Origin: Blattabacterium cuenoti
Lineage (GTDB): Bacteria > Bacteroidota > Bacteroidia > Flavobacteriales > Blattabacteriaceae
Assembly: GCF_014252035.1 (NCBI RefSeq)
Contig: NZ_CP059207.1
Location: 523,578-587,577 of the forward strand
Direction of reading: 5' to 3'
DNA length: 64,000 nt
Shown: positions 1 through 9,401 of the stretch, piece after piece
Layout of the letters: every line of letters begins with the position of its first letter
How positions within the stretch are numbered: position 1 is the stretch's first letter
Position numbers and translations under genes: made by a program
The notes under the pieces: generated by a model
The model's input: only the letters and a program-made list of their open reading frames with translations
Told to the model about the DNA's origin: nothing
Database searches by the model: none

Positions 1-194
1 AAGAAATTTCTTCTATAGAAATAAAAAAACTTTTAGGAGAATCAATAGCTAAAGAAAATAAAAAAAAACCATTAACTGACGAAAAATTATCTAAAATTTT
101 ACAAAAAAAAGGTTATATGGTTGCTAGAAGAACAGTTTCTAAATATAGAGATCAAATGCATATACCAATTGCCAGAATGAGAAAAACTTTATAA
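1..194 (+). CDS. rpoN: RNA polymerase sigma-54 factor, C-terminal end (partial)
   Basis: The gene enters from the left edge; only the last 63 codons are present, read from base 3. They encode the DNA-binding end of sigma-54. The residues ARRTVSKYRDQ form the RpoN box, which reads the -24 promoter element, and the protein ends in IPIARMRKTL as in the family. Sigma-54 directs RNA polymerase to -24/-12 promoters and needs an AAA+ activator; none is encoded in this window. Its stop overlaps by six bases the stop of the convergent aldehyde dehydrogenase gene. Identification rests on the RpoN box and is firm; whether the rest of the gene is intact cannot be seen. Confidence 0.9.
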   Translation, partial: EISSIEIKKLLGESIAKENKKKPLTDEKLSKILQKKGYMVARRTVSKYRDQMHIPIARMRKTL

Positions 195-1553
195 GTTATT
201 CATTATAATTGTTTTACAGTTTGTAAATTCTGTTATGGATAGAATAGATAACTCTCTTCCATATCCAGATTTTTTTATTCCTCCAAAAGGAAAACGTGGA
301 TCAGAACTAACTAATTCATTGATAAATACCATTCCCGTTTTTATTTTTTTGGATAATATTTCTGCTTTATCCAAATCTTTTGTCCAAATAGAACTACCTA
401 AACCATATAATGTATTATTAACAATATCAGGAATTTGTTCTTCTTTAGAAAAAGAAATAACTAAACCTATTGGACCAAATATTTCTTCTTCTCTTAAAAA
501 AGAGGTATTATTCTGTTTTATTTTTAATAAAGATGGAGAAAAAAAATTATCATCTCTTTCAAGATTTAAGCATATTTCTCCTCCATTTGAGATAATATTT
601 AAATATTGTTGATTTAATTTATCTGATAAATCACTTCTAGAAATATAACCTATTTTTGTAGAATCTTTATATAAATCTCCTCTACAATATTTTTTCATTT
701 CTTCAATTACTATGTGTATAAAATCATCCATAATAGATTCGTCCACAATAAATCTTTTTGCTGATATACATGCTTGTCCCGTATTATTTAATCTAGATTT
801 TGTAGCTAATTTTGCAACTTTTTTTATGTTATCTATATCTTTCATTACAATAAAAGCATCATTTCCTCCCAATTCTAAAATTGATTTTTTAATATATTTC
901 CCTGATAAACTTCCTATTATACTTCCAGCATAACAACTACCTGTAAAAGTAACTCCTTGTATAACATCATTTTTAATAACATGCTCTATTTTATTATTAT
1001 CTATCAATAAAATTTGAAAAACTCCTTTAGGGAAACCAGATTCTAAAAACATTTTTTCTAAAAAAAGAGAACATTCAGTAGTATTTATGGCTGGTTTAAT
1101 AAGAATAACATTTCCTATTAACAAATTAGGAACAGCAGATCTAATAGGTTGCCATATAGGATAATTCCAAGGAGTAATTCCTAGTATAGATCCTATAGGT
1201 TCATACATAACATATGATTTCTTATATGAACTAGATATTTCTTTAAAAAGAATAGATTTATCTATGTTATTAGAGTAATATTTACATAAACTAATACTCT
1301 TATTGATTTCTAAACGAGATTGATTGATAGGTTTACCCATTTCTTTTGTTATAAAACAAGATATGATATCTCTTGCATTATATAAACAATTGGATAAATG
1401 CAATAAACATTGAATTCTTTCTGAAAAAGAAATATTTTTCCATTTTTTGAATGCTATATCAGCTATAGATAACTTTTTTTCTATTTCTTTATCAGACAAA
1501 TAATAATATGTTTTTATAACATTATTATTTACAGGATTAAAAGTTCTATACAT
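189..1553 (-). CDS. gabD: NAD(P)-dependent aldehyde dehydrogenase, probably succinate-semialdehyde dehydrogenase
   Basis: The protein (454 residues, normal family length) oxidises an aldehyde to the acid, probably succinate semialdehyde to succinate feeding the TCA cycle. Family motifs are complete: the substrate-channel sequence GITPWNYP near 125, the cofactor-loop sequence FTGS near 203-206, the general base Glu227 in LELGG and the catalytic nucleophile Cys262 in NTGQAC. The C-terminal stretch PFGGIKKSGYGRELS is typical of the succinate-semialdehyde group. It lies last in a leftward run, two bases after sufE, so it is probably co-transcribed with it. Family membership is certain; the exact substrate is inferred from motif style. 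Confidence 0.8.
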   Translation of the reverse strand: MYRTFNPVNNNVIKTYYYLSDKEIEKKLSIADIAFKKWKNISFSERIQCLLHLSNCLYNARDIISCFITKEMGKPINQSRLEINKSISLCKYYSNNIDKSILFKEISSSYKKSYVMYEPIGSILGITPWNYPIWQPIRSAVPNLLIGNVILIKPAINTTECSLFLEKMFLESGFPKGVFQILLIDNNKIEHVIKNDVIQGVTFTGSCYAGSIIGSLSGKYIKKSILELGGNDAFIVMKDIDNIKKVAKLATKSRLNNTGQACISAKRFIVDESIMDDFIHIVIEEMKKYCRGDLYKDSTKIGYISRSDLSDKLNQQYLNIISNGGEICLNLERDDNFFSPSLLKIKQNNTSFLREEEIFGPIGLVISFSKEEQIPDIVNNTLYGLGSSIWTKDLDKAEILSKKIKTGMVFINELVSSDPRFPFGGIKKSGYGRELSILSITEFTNCKTIIMNNL

Positions 1554-1555
1554 TA

Positions 1556-2020
1556 TTAGTATGTATTTTTTTTAATTTTATCATTATTTAAACCAACAGA
1601 AATTTTTGCATTGAAAGCAATAGCATAAAATTTTATTTTTTTTATAAAAAGTAATATACCATTAGCTCTAATAGGTGATAAAAAAGTTTGAAATCCTATT
1701 TGAGAAATCAAATTTGTATTTGAATAAATAATTTCAAAAGGAAAAAGTTCTGAATATAAACGGATAATAATAGCCACCATACCTCTAGGTAATAAAGCAT
1801 CACTATCTGCATCAAAAGAAATGCGAAAATCATTTTTTAACTTAGCTTCCAACCAAACTTTAGATTGACATCCATTAATTAGTTTATCATCAGTTCTAAA
1901 TTCTTTTGGTTTTTTTGGTAATTTTCTTCCTAAATCAATTAAATATTCATATTTCTCTTCCCAATTATTTAGGACTTCAAATTCTTTTTTTATTATTTCT
2001 TCTCTTTTTTGTAAAGTCAT
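1556..2020 (-). CDS. sufE: Cysteine desulfuration protein SufE
   Basis: SufE takes persulfide sulfur from the cysteine desulfurase SufS and passes it to the SUF iron-sulfur cluster scaffold in the cytoplasm. The 154-residue protein has the acceptor cysteine at position 51 in NGCQSKVW, the same position as in E. coli SufE, followed by the expected core with the conserved ALLPRGM-like stretch near 96-102. The last 20 or so residues are lysine/asparagine rich and longer than usual. No other suf genes are in the window. It sits between metE and the aldehyde dehydrogenase on the same strand, with a 41-base spacer to metE. Confidence 0.9.
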   Translation of the reverse strand: MTLQKREEIIKKEFEVLNNWEEKYEYLIDLGRKLPKKPKEFRTDDKLINGCQSKVWLEAKLKNDFRISFDADSDALLPRGMVAIIIRLYSELFPFEIIYSNTNLISQIGFQTFLSPIRANGILLFIKKIKFYAIAFNAKISVGLNNDKIKKNTY

Positions 2021-2061
2021 TTATTTTTTTGCAAAAATATAATTAATTATACAAAAATTAT

Positions 2062-4365
2062 TTAATGTGATTGATTCGCTAACTTTATTCTAGCTATTCT
2101 TGCAGCTTCTGTCATATTTTTAAGTGATTGTAATACTTCTTCCCATTTTCTAGTTTTTAATCCACAATCTGGGTTGATCCAAATATTCCTGATTGGTAGT
2201 TTTTTAGATGCTTTTTCTATCAAATTGAATATTTCTTTTACAGTAGGAATCCTCGGAGAATGAATGTCATATACTCCAGGTCCTATTTCATTTGGATAAC
2301 AAAAGTCTGAAAAAGCTTTCAATAATTCCATTTTAGATCTAGAAGTTTCCATTGTAATAACATCAGCGTCCATATCTGCAATATGTTCAAATATATCATT
2401 AAATTCGCTATAACACATATGTGTATGTATTTGAGTTTCATCTTTAACTCCACTAGAAGAAATACGAAATGCTTTAATAGCCCAATTAAAATAATATTTC
2501 CAATTCTTTTTTTTCAAAGGTAATCCTTCTCTTATAGCAGGTTCATCTATCTGAATAATATTAATACCATTTTTTTCTAGTGACAAAACTTCTTCTCTAA
2601 TAGCCAATGCAATTTGATACGCTGTATCATGAATAGGTTGATCATCTCTAACAAAAGACCATTGTAATATAGTAACAGGACCAGTTAACATTCCTTTTAT
2701 TGGTTTAACAGTTTGTGATTGAGCAAAACATATCCAATCAACAGTCATATCATTTTTTCTACTAACATCTCCATAAATAATAGGTGGTTTAACACATCTA
2801 CTTCCATAACTTTGAACCCATCCATTTTTTGTAGATAATATTCCTTGAAGTTTTTCTGAAAAATATTCTACCATATCTGTTCTTTCAAATTCTCCATGTA
2901 CTAAAACATCAAGATTAATTTCTTCTTGTTTTTTAATAACATTTATAATGAATTCTTTAATCTTATTTCTATACTCTTCTTTATTTATTATTTTTTTACG
3001 GAATTTGTTACGAATAACTCTGACCTCTTTTGTTTGAGGAAATGAACCTATAGTTGTAGTTGGAAAATAAGGAAGATTTAGTTTATCTTTCTGTTTTTTC
3101 TGTCTTATATGGAAGATATTTTTTCTATTAAAATTTTGACCACTTATTTGTGCAACTCTTTTTTTTACTACTTCATTATTCAGAATAGATGAATTTTTAT
3201 ACTCTTCTATTATATTTTTATTTTCTAATAAAATTTTTTCTTCTCCTTTTATAATATTTGCTAAATCAACTAATTCATAAATTTTTTGTTTTGCAAAAGA
3301 CATTATATTTTTTATATCATGATCAATAGAATTTTCCAATTTTATATCTATTGGAACATGAATTAAAGAACAATTAGGTGCAATCATTACACGATTTTCT
3401 CCTAAATAGTCTATAGATTTTTTTATAATTTTAATTGAATGATTATAGTTATTTTTCCATATATTTCTACCATCAACAATACCTAAAGAAAGAGTGGTAG
3501 TAATATTTAATTTATTTAAAAAATGAATTATTTTACTAAGTTGATTTGGATCTTCTATTAAATCAATATGTAAAGCTTTTATAGAAATATCCTTTATTAA
3601 GGATATATTTTCTATTATTCCATCAAAATAGGATGTTAACAATATATCGGAAGATATTTTACTTATTTTTTTGTAAGCATATTGGAAAGCTTCTTTTTCT
3701 CTATCAGAAAGATCTAATCCTAAAATAGGTTCGTCTAACTGTATCCAAGAAATACCTAACTTTTGAAGTTCATGAATGATTTGTATATAAATAGGAACTA
3801 ATTTGTCAATTAAATCCATTTTATGGAAATATTTCTCTTTTTCTTTTCCTAAAAAAAGAAAAGAAATAGGACCTATTAATACAGGTTTAATTTTTTCCGT
3901 GGATTTTAACAAAACTTTCATTTCATTTACTTCTTCAAAAATTTTTTTTGAAAATATAAAGAATTGTTGATTTTTATTAAACTCCGGAACTATATAATGG
4001 TAGTTCGTATTGAACCATTTAGTCATTTCCATTGCTTTGATATCCCATCCATGCTTTTGAAAACCTCTAGCCATGGAAAAATATAAATTCATATTATCAT
4101 TATTATTAGGAATAGACATATATTCTTCGGGAATAACCCCTAATAATAAAGTCATATCTAAAACATGATCGTAAAAACTAAAATCATTACATGGTATTAA
4201 ATCTAAACCTGCTTTATTTTGAACTTCCCAATTTTTTTTTCTTATTTTTCTACCAACTTCAAATAAGTTATTTAAATCATTTTTATTATTCCAATAATCC
4301 TCGCAAGCATTTTTTAATTCTCTATATATCCCTATGCGTGGATAACCCAAATTATGTTTCAGCAT
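2062..4365 (-). CDS. metE: Cobalamin-independent methionine synthase
   Basis: MetE transfers the methyl group of 5-methyltetrahydropteroyl-triglutamate to homocysteine, the last step of methionine synthesis, without B12. The 767-residue protein is full length, with two related barrel halves. The zinc ligands are all present: His649 and Cys651 in HTHMCYSEF, Glu673 in METSRS and Cys734 in NPDCGLKTR, a constant offset of eight from the E. coli residues. The N-terminus LGYPRIG is also typical. It is followed by sufE and preceded after 21 bases by the GlmU-like gene on the same strand. Retention implies the symbiont can finish methionine if homocysteine is available. Confidence 0.96.
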   Translation of the reverse strand: MLKHNLGYPRIGIYRELKNACEDYWNNKNDLNNLFEVGRKIRKKNWEVQNKAGLDLIPCNDFSFYDHVLDMTLLLGVIPEEYMSIPNNNDNMNLYFSMARGFQKHGWDIKAMEMTKWFNTNYHYIVPEFNKNQQFFIFSKKIFEEVNEMKVLLKSTEKIKPVLIGPISFLFLGKEKEKYFHKMDLIDKLVPIYIQIIHELQKLGISWIQLDEPILGLDLSDREKEAFQYAYKKISKISSDILLTSYFDGIIENISLIKDISIKALHIDLIEDPNQLSKIIHFLNKLNITTTLSLGIVDGRNIWKNNYNHSIKIIKKSIDYLGENRVMIAPNCSLIHVPIDIKLENSIDHDIKNIMSFAKQKIYELVDLANIIKGEEKILLENKNIIEEYKNSSILNNEVVKKRVAQISGQNFNRKNIFHIRQKKQKDKLNLPYFPTTTIGSFPQTKEVRVIRNKFRKKIINKEEYRNKIKEFIINVIKKQEEINLDVLVHGEFERTDMVEYFSEKLQGILSTKNGWVQSYGSRCVKPPIIYGDVSRKNDMTVDWICFAQSQTVKPIKGMLTGPVTILQWSFVRDDQPIHDTAYQIALAIREEVLSLEKNGINIIQIDEPAIREGLPLKKKNWKYYFNWAIKAFRISSSGVKDETQIHTHMCYSEFNDIFEHIADMDADVITMETSRSKMELLKAFSDFCYPNEIGPGVYDIHSPRIPTVKEIFNLIEKASKKLPIRNIWINPDCGLKTRKWEEVLQSLKNMTEAARIARIKLANQSH

Positions 4366-4386
4366 ATAAAAATTTTTTATCTAAAA

Positions 4387-5604
4387 TTATAAATTTTCAC
4401 AAAATCTATTATTATACAAATACTTTAAAATATTTTTTTCTAAAATAGAAAAATGAACGTTTCTCCTATTCATAACGATAGAAGCTGTTTCACATATTCT
4501 ATGAAAATGCATTTTATTGCTATTATTCTGTATTGCTCCCAAAGAAAAAGAAGGAATATATCTAGGAGCGAATCCAAATCCAAATATATTAGCACCAACA
4601 CCTACTACAGTAGCTGTATTAAACTGAGTGTTTATTGCTGATTTAGAATGGTCTCCCATTATTATTCCAAAAAATTGGATATCAGTAGATATAAACTTTT
4701 TTTTCTCATAACTCCAAACTGTTACTTTTGAGTAATCATTTCTTAGATTTGATACATTCGTACCAGCTCCTAAATTACACCATTCTCCTAAAACCGAATT
4801 TCCTAAAAAACCATCATGAGTTTTATTAGAATAAGAAAAAATAACAGTATCTACTATTTCTCCACTGATTTTACAATAAGGCCCAATGGTTGTCCCACCA
4901 TATATTTTGCATCCTATATTTAATGTAGACATTTTTCCTATACAAGATGGGCCTCTTATCACAGAACCTTCCATAATATCTACTCCACTATCAATATAAA
5001 TAGGTCCATATTTAGCATTTAAAACAATATTATTAGTTTTTAATTCCTCTTCTAGAAATATTTTTTCTTTATAAAGAAGAATATTATTACTTCCTAATAA
5101 GGAGAAAGATTTTCTATTTTTTGTATAAAATAAAAAATCTTTCTCCAATATAATTTTATTGTATATAAATATATCCCATGTATTTTTTATGTGGATAATT
5201 TTTTTTAATTCGTAATTTTTCTTATATGTTATTTTTTCTATTTTATTATAGATATCTTTTTCATTTTTATCATAAAAAAATACATTTTTTCTAACAGCTA
5301 CTATTTTATCATTATAACAAATTGCTTCATCTATTTTTAGATAAAAAATTAAATCAACCAATTCTTCATTTGGAAGATATGAAGAATTAACTAATAATAC
5401 ATCTTTGAAATTATTTTTTGCATTTTTTGAATACTTATCTGATAAAAATGGTTTTGTTATGACATAATCAATATTTTTTTTTATATATTTTTCCCATCTT
5501 TCTTTCATTGTAAATAAACCTATCCGTATTTCAGATACAGGTCTAGTAAAAGTTAAAGGTAACAAACTACTCCATTCTAACCCATCATATAATATAAAAT
5601 TCAT
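4387..5604 (-). CDS. GlmU-related sugar-nucleotidyltransferase/acetyltransferase-like protein (Bacteroidetes type)
   Basis: This 405-residue protein belongs to the Bacteroidetes family often called alternative GlmU. The N-terminal half begins with a nucleotidyltransferase-like opening (FILYDGLEWSSLLPLTFTRP) but lacks the usual GGxGTR signature. Residues about 195-345 form hexapeptide repeats of a left-handed beta helix, as in acyltransferases (for example GPIYIDSGVDIMEGSVIRG). The likely job is in UDP-N-acetylglucosamine formation for peptidoglycan and LPS, which is inference from family naming. The neighbour rpmE2, six bases upstream, is the usual partner in flavobacteria. The N-terminal domain is very AT-driven and divergent, so activity of that half is uncertain. 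Confidence 0.8.
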   Translation of the reverse strand: MNFILYDGLEWSSLLPLTFTRPVSEIRIGLFTMKERWEKYIKKNIDYVITKPFLSDKYSKNAKNNFKDVLLVNSSYLPNEELVDLIFYLKIDEAICYNDKIVAVRKNVFFYDKNEKDIYNKIEKITYKKNYELKKIIHIKNTWDIFIYNKIILEKDFLFYTKNRKSFSLLGSNNILLYKEKIFLEEELKTNNIVLNAKYGPIYIDSGVDIMEGSVIRGPSCIGKMSTLNIGCKIYGGTTIGPYCKISGEIVDTVIFSYSNKTHDGFLGNSVLGEWCNLGAGTNVSNLRNDYSKVTVWSYEKKKFISTDIQFFGIIMGDHSKSAINTQFNTATVVGVGANIFGFGFAPRYIPSFSLGAIQNNSNKMHFHRICETASIVMNRRNVHFSILEKNILKYLYNNRFCENL

Positions 5605-5609
5605 ATAAA

Positions 5610-5867
5610 TTATTTGAATTTTTTAAATTTTTCATATTTTTTCTTAAATTTTTCCGCTGGACCTGTTTTTCCTAAAAATCTTTTTTCACCAGTGAAAAAA
5701 GGATGTGAATAGCTAGATATTTCCATTTTATATAATGGATAATTATGTCCATCTATTTTAATTGTATCTTTTGTTTTTACTGTTGACCTACAAATTAAAA
5801 TTTTGTCGTTGTTAATATCTTTAAAAACAACAGGTCTATAATTTTCTGGATGAATTTTTTGTTTCAT
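5610..5867 (-). CDS. rpmE2: 50S ribosomal protein L31, type B
   Basis: L31 sits on the large ribosomal subunit near the subunit bridge. The 85-residue protein starts MKQKIHPENYRPVVFKD and contains SSYSHPFFTGEKRF, both diagnostic of type B L31. It lacks the CxxC zinc pairs of type A, so it is the zinc-independent form, which is the normal one in Bacteroidetes. It lies between fabH and the GlmU-like gene on the same strand, with spacers of about 30 and 5 bases, consistent with one transcript. Confidence 0.95.
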   Translation of the reverse strand: MKQKIHPENYRPVVFKDINNDKILICRSTVKTKDTIKIDGHNYPLYKMEISSYSHPFFTGEKRFLGKTGPAEKFKKKYEKFKKFK

Positions 5868-5898
5868 ATCATGTATATATTTTATTTATTTATTTTTT

Positions 5899-6993
5899 TT
5901 ATTTTGGAAAACGATAAATCATTCCATTTATATTCATTCCAGCACCTAAAGAAGCCATTAATATAGTGTCTCCAGGGTTTATTTCATGTGGTGGCATTTT
6001 GCCTTTAAGAATTAAATCCAGTAAAGTAGGTACTGTTGCTACAGAAGAATTACCAAATTTCTGAATAGTCATCGGCATAATTTTAGATAATAATTCTTTA
6101 TTTAACGATGTTGTATAATCATACAATTTTAATAATCTATCCAAAATAGCATAATCCATTTTTGCATTAGCTTGATGTATGATGATTTTTTTTAAATCAT
6201 TCAAATGAATTTCTGCTTTGTCAAGTATATTTTTGAGCATATTTGGAACTCTTGTTAATGCATACTCATAAATTCTTCTTCCATTCATTCTAATATTAAT
6301 TAAAGATTTTTTATAACTAGGATTTAAAGAAGGACCATTAGTAAGATAATAAAATTCTTCGTTATTATCACATTGAGAGTCATAATAAATAATACCGCTA
6401 TTTTTATCGTTATTTTTTTCAATTGCTGATAAAATAACTGCCCCTGCTCCATCTGAGAATATCATTGCATTTCTATCATGTGGATCTATAACTTTTGATA
6501 AAGTTTCTGAACTTGTAATCAATATATTTTTAGCATATTTAGATTGTAGTAACTGATCTGCTAAAATCATACCTTCTATCCACCCAGTACATCCAAAAAT
6601 CATATCATATGGTTTACATTTTCTATTTTTTATTTTCAATTTATTTTTTACTCTAGCAGATATAGAAGGCATAAAATCAGATTGAAGAGATAAAGAATGT
6701 ATATCTCCATAATTATGAGCAGATATTACATAATCTATTTTTTCTTTGTAAATTTTTGAATTTAATAAAGCCCTATTTGCAGCAATAGTCGCTATATCAG
6801 AATTTAATAAGCCTTTGTCTATATATCTTCTTTCTTCTATTTCTGTAATATCTTGAAATTTTCTAATAATTTCTTCATTAGACTTATTAATTTTTCCTTT
6901 TTTATCAAAAAATTCATGTTTCAAAAAATAATTGTTTCTTATAACTTTTTTTGGTAAATAATGCCCTGTTCCTGTAATGATTGATCGAATCAT
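5899..6993 (-). CDS. fabH: 3-oxoacyl-ACP synthase III (beta-ketoacyl-ACP synthase III)
   Basis: FabH condenses acetyl-CoA with malonyl-ACP to start fatty acid synthesis. The catalytic triad is visible: Cys135 in FGCTGW, His273 in IIHQANAKMD and Asn315 in FGNSSVATVP. At 364 residues it is longer than E. coli FabH (317), matching the longer Bacteroidetes variant with an insertion after the N-terminal strand. It appears to be the first gene of the leftward run fabH-rpmE2-GlmU-like-metE-sufE-aldehyde dehydrogenase. Other fatty-acid genes in the window are acpP, fabF and fabG. Role as the initiating synthase is inferred; a related ketoacyl-synthase III with another substrate cannot be excluded. 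Confidence 0.9.
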   Translation of the reverse strand: MIRSIITGTGHYLPKKVIRNNYFLKHEFFDKKGKINKSNEEIIRKFQDITEIEERRYIDKGLLNSDIATIAANRALLNSKIYKEKIDYVISAHNYGDIHSLSLQSDFMPSISARVKNKLKIKNRKCKPYDMIFGCTGWIEGMILADQLLQSKYAKNILITSSETLSKVIDPHDRNAMIFSDGAGAVILSAIEKNNDKNSGIIYYDSQCDNNEEFYYLTNGPSLNPSYKKSLINIRMNGRRIYEYALTRVPNMLKNILDKAEIHLNDLKKIIIHQANAKMDYAILDRLLKLYDYTTSLNKELLSKIMPMTIQKFGNSSVATVPTLLDLILKGKMPPHEINPGDTILMASLGAGMNINGMIYRFPK

Positions 6994-7061
6994 TCTTTTT
7001 TTCTAATGTTAGAAATTTTAAATTCAAAATAAATAAAACTTCAGTATTAAAAAATATCAAA

Positions 7062-7802
7062 ATGATGAATAATAAAAAATTATTTTCAATTTCCTCAAAA
7101 AAAGAAAAAAAAATAATAAATATGTTTAATCATATATCCATAAGATATGACGTAATTAATCATATATTATCATTTGGAATGGATTTTTTTTGGAGAAAAA
7201 AAACGGTTTTTCTGTTAAAAAAATATACAAAAAAAAAAAATAATAACATACTAGATTTAGCAACAGGAACTGGCGATTTAGCAATATTATTAGCTAATAA
7301 TTTTACTAACAGTACAATTATAGGATTAGATCCATCCGATAATATGTTAAGAATAGCTAGAAAGAAAATAATAAAAAAATTTTTGGTAAAAAGAATTAAA
7401 ATAATTAAAGGTTATTCTCAAAAAATTCCATTTGAAAATGAAAAATTTGACATAGTAACTATTGGTTTTGGAATAAGAAATTTCCAATTTCTTATTCATT
7501 CTACCAAAGAAATAGATAGAATACTTAAACCATCAGGTATACTTGCAATTTTAGAATTTTCTATCCCCAATAATTTATTTTTGAGAAAAATATATAACAT
7601 ATATTCTCATTTTATTGTAAATAAAATTGGTAATTTTTTATCAAAAAATAAGTTCGCTTATGATTATTTAGAAAAATCAATAAAATGGTTTCATAATAAT
7701 AATCAAATTAATACATTTTTAAAATATCATAGATTTAATGTTTTTAATATTCATAAACTAACTTTTGGTATTGCTACCATTTATTTATCAAGAAAAAAAT
7801 AA
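7062..7802 (+). CDS. menG: Demethylmenaquinone methyltransferase (UbiE/MenG family)
   Basis: The enzyme methylates demethylmenaquinone with S-adenosylmethionine, the last step of menaquinone synthesis, at the inner membrane. Motifs are FNHISIRYDVINHILSFGMD near the N-terminus, the SAM-binding LDLATGTGDLA, and the post-motif IGFGIRNF. An in-frame upstream ATG would overlap fabH and add a non-conserved 27-residue tail, so the tandem ATG at this start is preferred; it gives 246 residues, the normal size. A run of 12 A lies inside the gene just before the SAM motif, yet the frame is kept. menD at the other end of the window belongs to the same pathway. A GH3-like gene follows after 20 bases. Confidence 0.92.
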   Translation: MMNNKKLFSISSKKEKKIINMFNHISIRYDVINHILSFGMDFFWRKKTVFLLKKYTKKKNNNILDLATGTGDLAILLANNFTNSTIIGLDPSDNMLRIARKKIIKKFLVKRIKIIKGYSQKIPFENEKFDIVTIGFGIRNFQFLIHSTKEIDRILKPSGILAILEFSIPNNLFLRKIYNIYSHFIVNKIGNFLSKNKFAYDYLEKSIKWFHNNNQINTFLKYHRFNVFNIHKLTFGIATIYLSRKK

Positions 7803-7822
7803 CATCAAATTTTTTCATACTA

Positions 7823-9334
7823 ATGATAAAAAATTTATCATCTTATTTAATATCTTCTTTTATTAAGAAAAGAATTAATAATATAGAATTATTTATGCGT
7901 TATCCTATAGAAACACAAAACGTATTAATTAATCAATTAATTTTATATGCAAAAAATACAGAATTTGGCAAAAAATATGGATTTAATGATATTAAAAAAT
8001 ATCAACAATTCTCAGAAAGAGTTCCAATATGTAATTATTCTAATTTAAAATCCTTTATCAAAAGAATGCGAAGGGGTGAAAAAAATATATTATGGCCTGG
8101 AAAAGTTAAATGGTTTGCAAAATCTTCGGGAACTACAGACGCTAGAAGTAAATATATTCCTGTTACTGATTTATCTATGAATAGATGTCATTATAAAGCT
8201 GGTAAAGATATGTTATCAATTTATATTCATAATCATCCTAAAACAAATATTTTTCTAGGAAAAACTGTTCGTTTAGGAGGGAGTCATGAATTATGTAAAA
8301 AATATGATACTTTTTATGGTGATTTATCTTCTATTTTGATAGAGAATATGCCGTATTGGGCTAACAATATTTGTATACCTAAAAAAAAAACAGTTTTAAT
8401 AGGTGAATGGGAAAATAAAATAGAAAGTATAGTTAAAGAAACTGTATCTAAAGATGTTAGAGTTGTATTTGGAGTTTGTTCTTGGTTATTGGTTTTTTTA
8501 AAAAAAATATTAAAATTTTTCAATAAAAAAAAAATTAATGAAATATGGCCAAATATAGAGGTTATATTTCATGGTGGAGTTAGTTACATGCCTTACATCT
8601 CTCAATATGAAGAAATATTTGATCATCAAATGAACTATTATGATGTATATAGCGCATCAGAAGGTTTTTTTGCTATTCAAGATCAAAAAAATAACAGAGA
8701 TCTCCTACTTTTATTAAATCATGGAGTTTTTTATGAATTCCTTCCTGTGGAAGAAATTAGGAATGATAATCCAAAAATTATTTCTATTGAAAATGTAGAA
8801 CTACATAAAAATTATGCACTAGTAATTTCGACTAATGCTGGATTATGGAGGTACATCATTGGAGATACTGTTAAATTTACTAGTTTATCTCCATACAGAA
8901 TTTCCATTTCTGGTAGAACAAAACATTACATTAATTCTTTTGGAGAAGAATTAATTGTGGAAAATGTAGAAAGAGCTATAAATCAAACATGTTTAAAAAC
9001 AAATTCAATTATTCATGAATATACTGTAGGACCTATATATATGAATGAAAATAAATCTGGAGCTCATGAGTGGATTATTGAATTCGAAAAACCTCCAAAA
9101 AATTTGGATAAATTTAAATATATCTTAGATGAAGAATTGAAATCCTTAAATTCAGATTATGAAATCAAACGTTATAAAGATATAATTTTACGTCCACCAA
9201 TTTTAAAAGTAGTTAGGAATGGTTTATTTTATGATTGGCTAAAATATCAAAAAAAATTAGGAGGACAAAATAAAATTCCACGTTTATCAAACGACAGGAG
9301 ATATATAGATTCTCTGAGTCTATTATTGAAATAA
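7823..9334 (+). CDS. GH3 auxin-responsive-promoter-family protein (acyl-adenylating enzyme fold)
   Basis: The 503-residue protein matches the GH3 family, first known from plants, whose members adenylate a carboxylic acid and join it to an amino acid. Visible family features are the P-loop-like KSSGTTDARSKYIP near 110 for ATP, YSASEGFFA near 277, and LWRYIIGDTVKF near 340. Bacterial GH3 proteins are common in Bacteroidetes but their substrate is unknown, so no reaction is claimed. The gene is intact, has two in-frame runs of 10 A, and is transcribed with menG upstream. Its survival in a strongly reduced genome suggests a useful role. Confidence 0.85.
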   Translation: MIKNLSSYLISSFIKKRINNIELFMRYPIETQNVLINQLILYAKNTEFGKKYGFNDIKKYQQFSERVPICNYSNLKSFIKRMRRGEKNILWPGKVKWFAKSSGTTDARSKYIPVTDLSMNRCHYKAGKDMLSIYIHNHPKTNIFLGKTVRLGGSHELCKKYDTFYGDLSSILIENMPYWANNICIPKKKTVLIGEWENKIESIVKETVSKDVRVVFGVCSWLLVFLKKILKFFNKKKINEIWPNIEVIFHGGVSYMPYISQYEEIFDHQMNYYDVYSASEGFFAIQDQKNNRDLLLLLNHGVFYEFLPVEEIRNDNPKIISIENVELHKNYALVISTNAGLWRYIIGDTVKFTSLSPYRISISGRTKHYINSFGEELIVENVERAINQTCLKTNSIIHEYTVGPIYMNENKSGAHEWIIEFEKPPKNLDKFKYILDEELKSLNSDYEIKRYKDIILRPPILKVVRNGLFYDWLKYQKKLGGQNKIPRLSNDRRYIDSLSLLLK

Positions 9335-9401
9335 AAAATGAAATAAAAAAATAATAATTTAATAAAAAAAATATTTTTAACTTTATTTACTTTATTAATA
9401 T

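Noticed and set aside
2032-2039. TATTTTTG on the minus strand in front of sufE as a promoter
   Set aside because: Exact -7 match, but only about 12 bases from the start codon and without a -33 element; sufE more likely belongs to the upstream transcript.
4191-4448. Open frame antisense to the metE start
   Set aside because: Complement of the conserved metE N-terminus and the end of the GlmU-like gene; no signal of its own.
6981-7061. Upstream extension of menG
   Set aside because: It would overlap fabH and add 27 residues unlike the family; a tandem ATG at 7062 gives the normal size.
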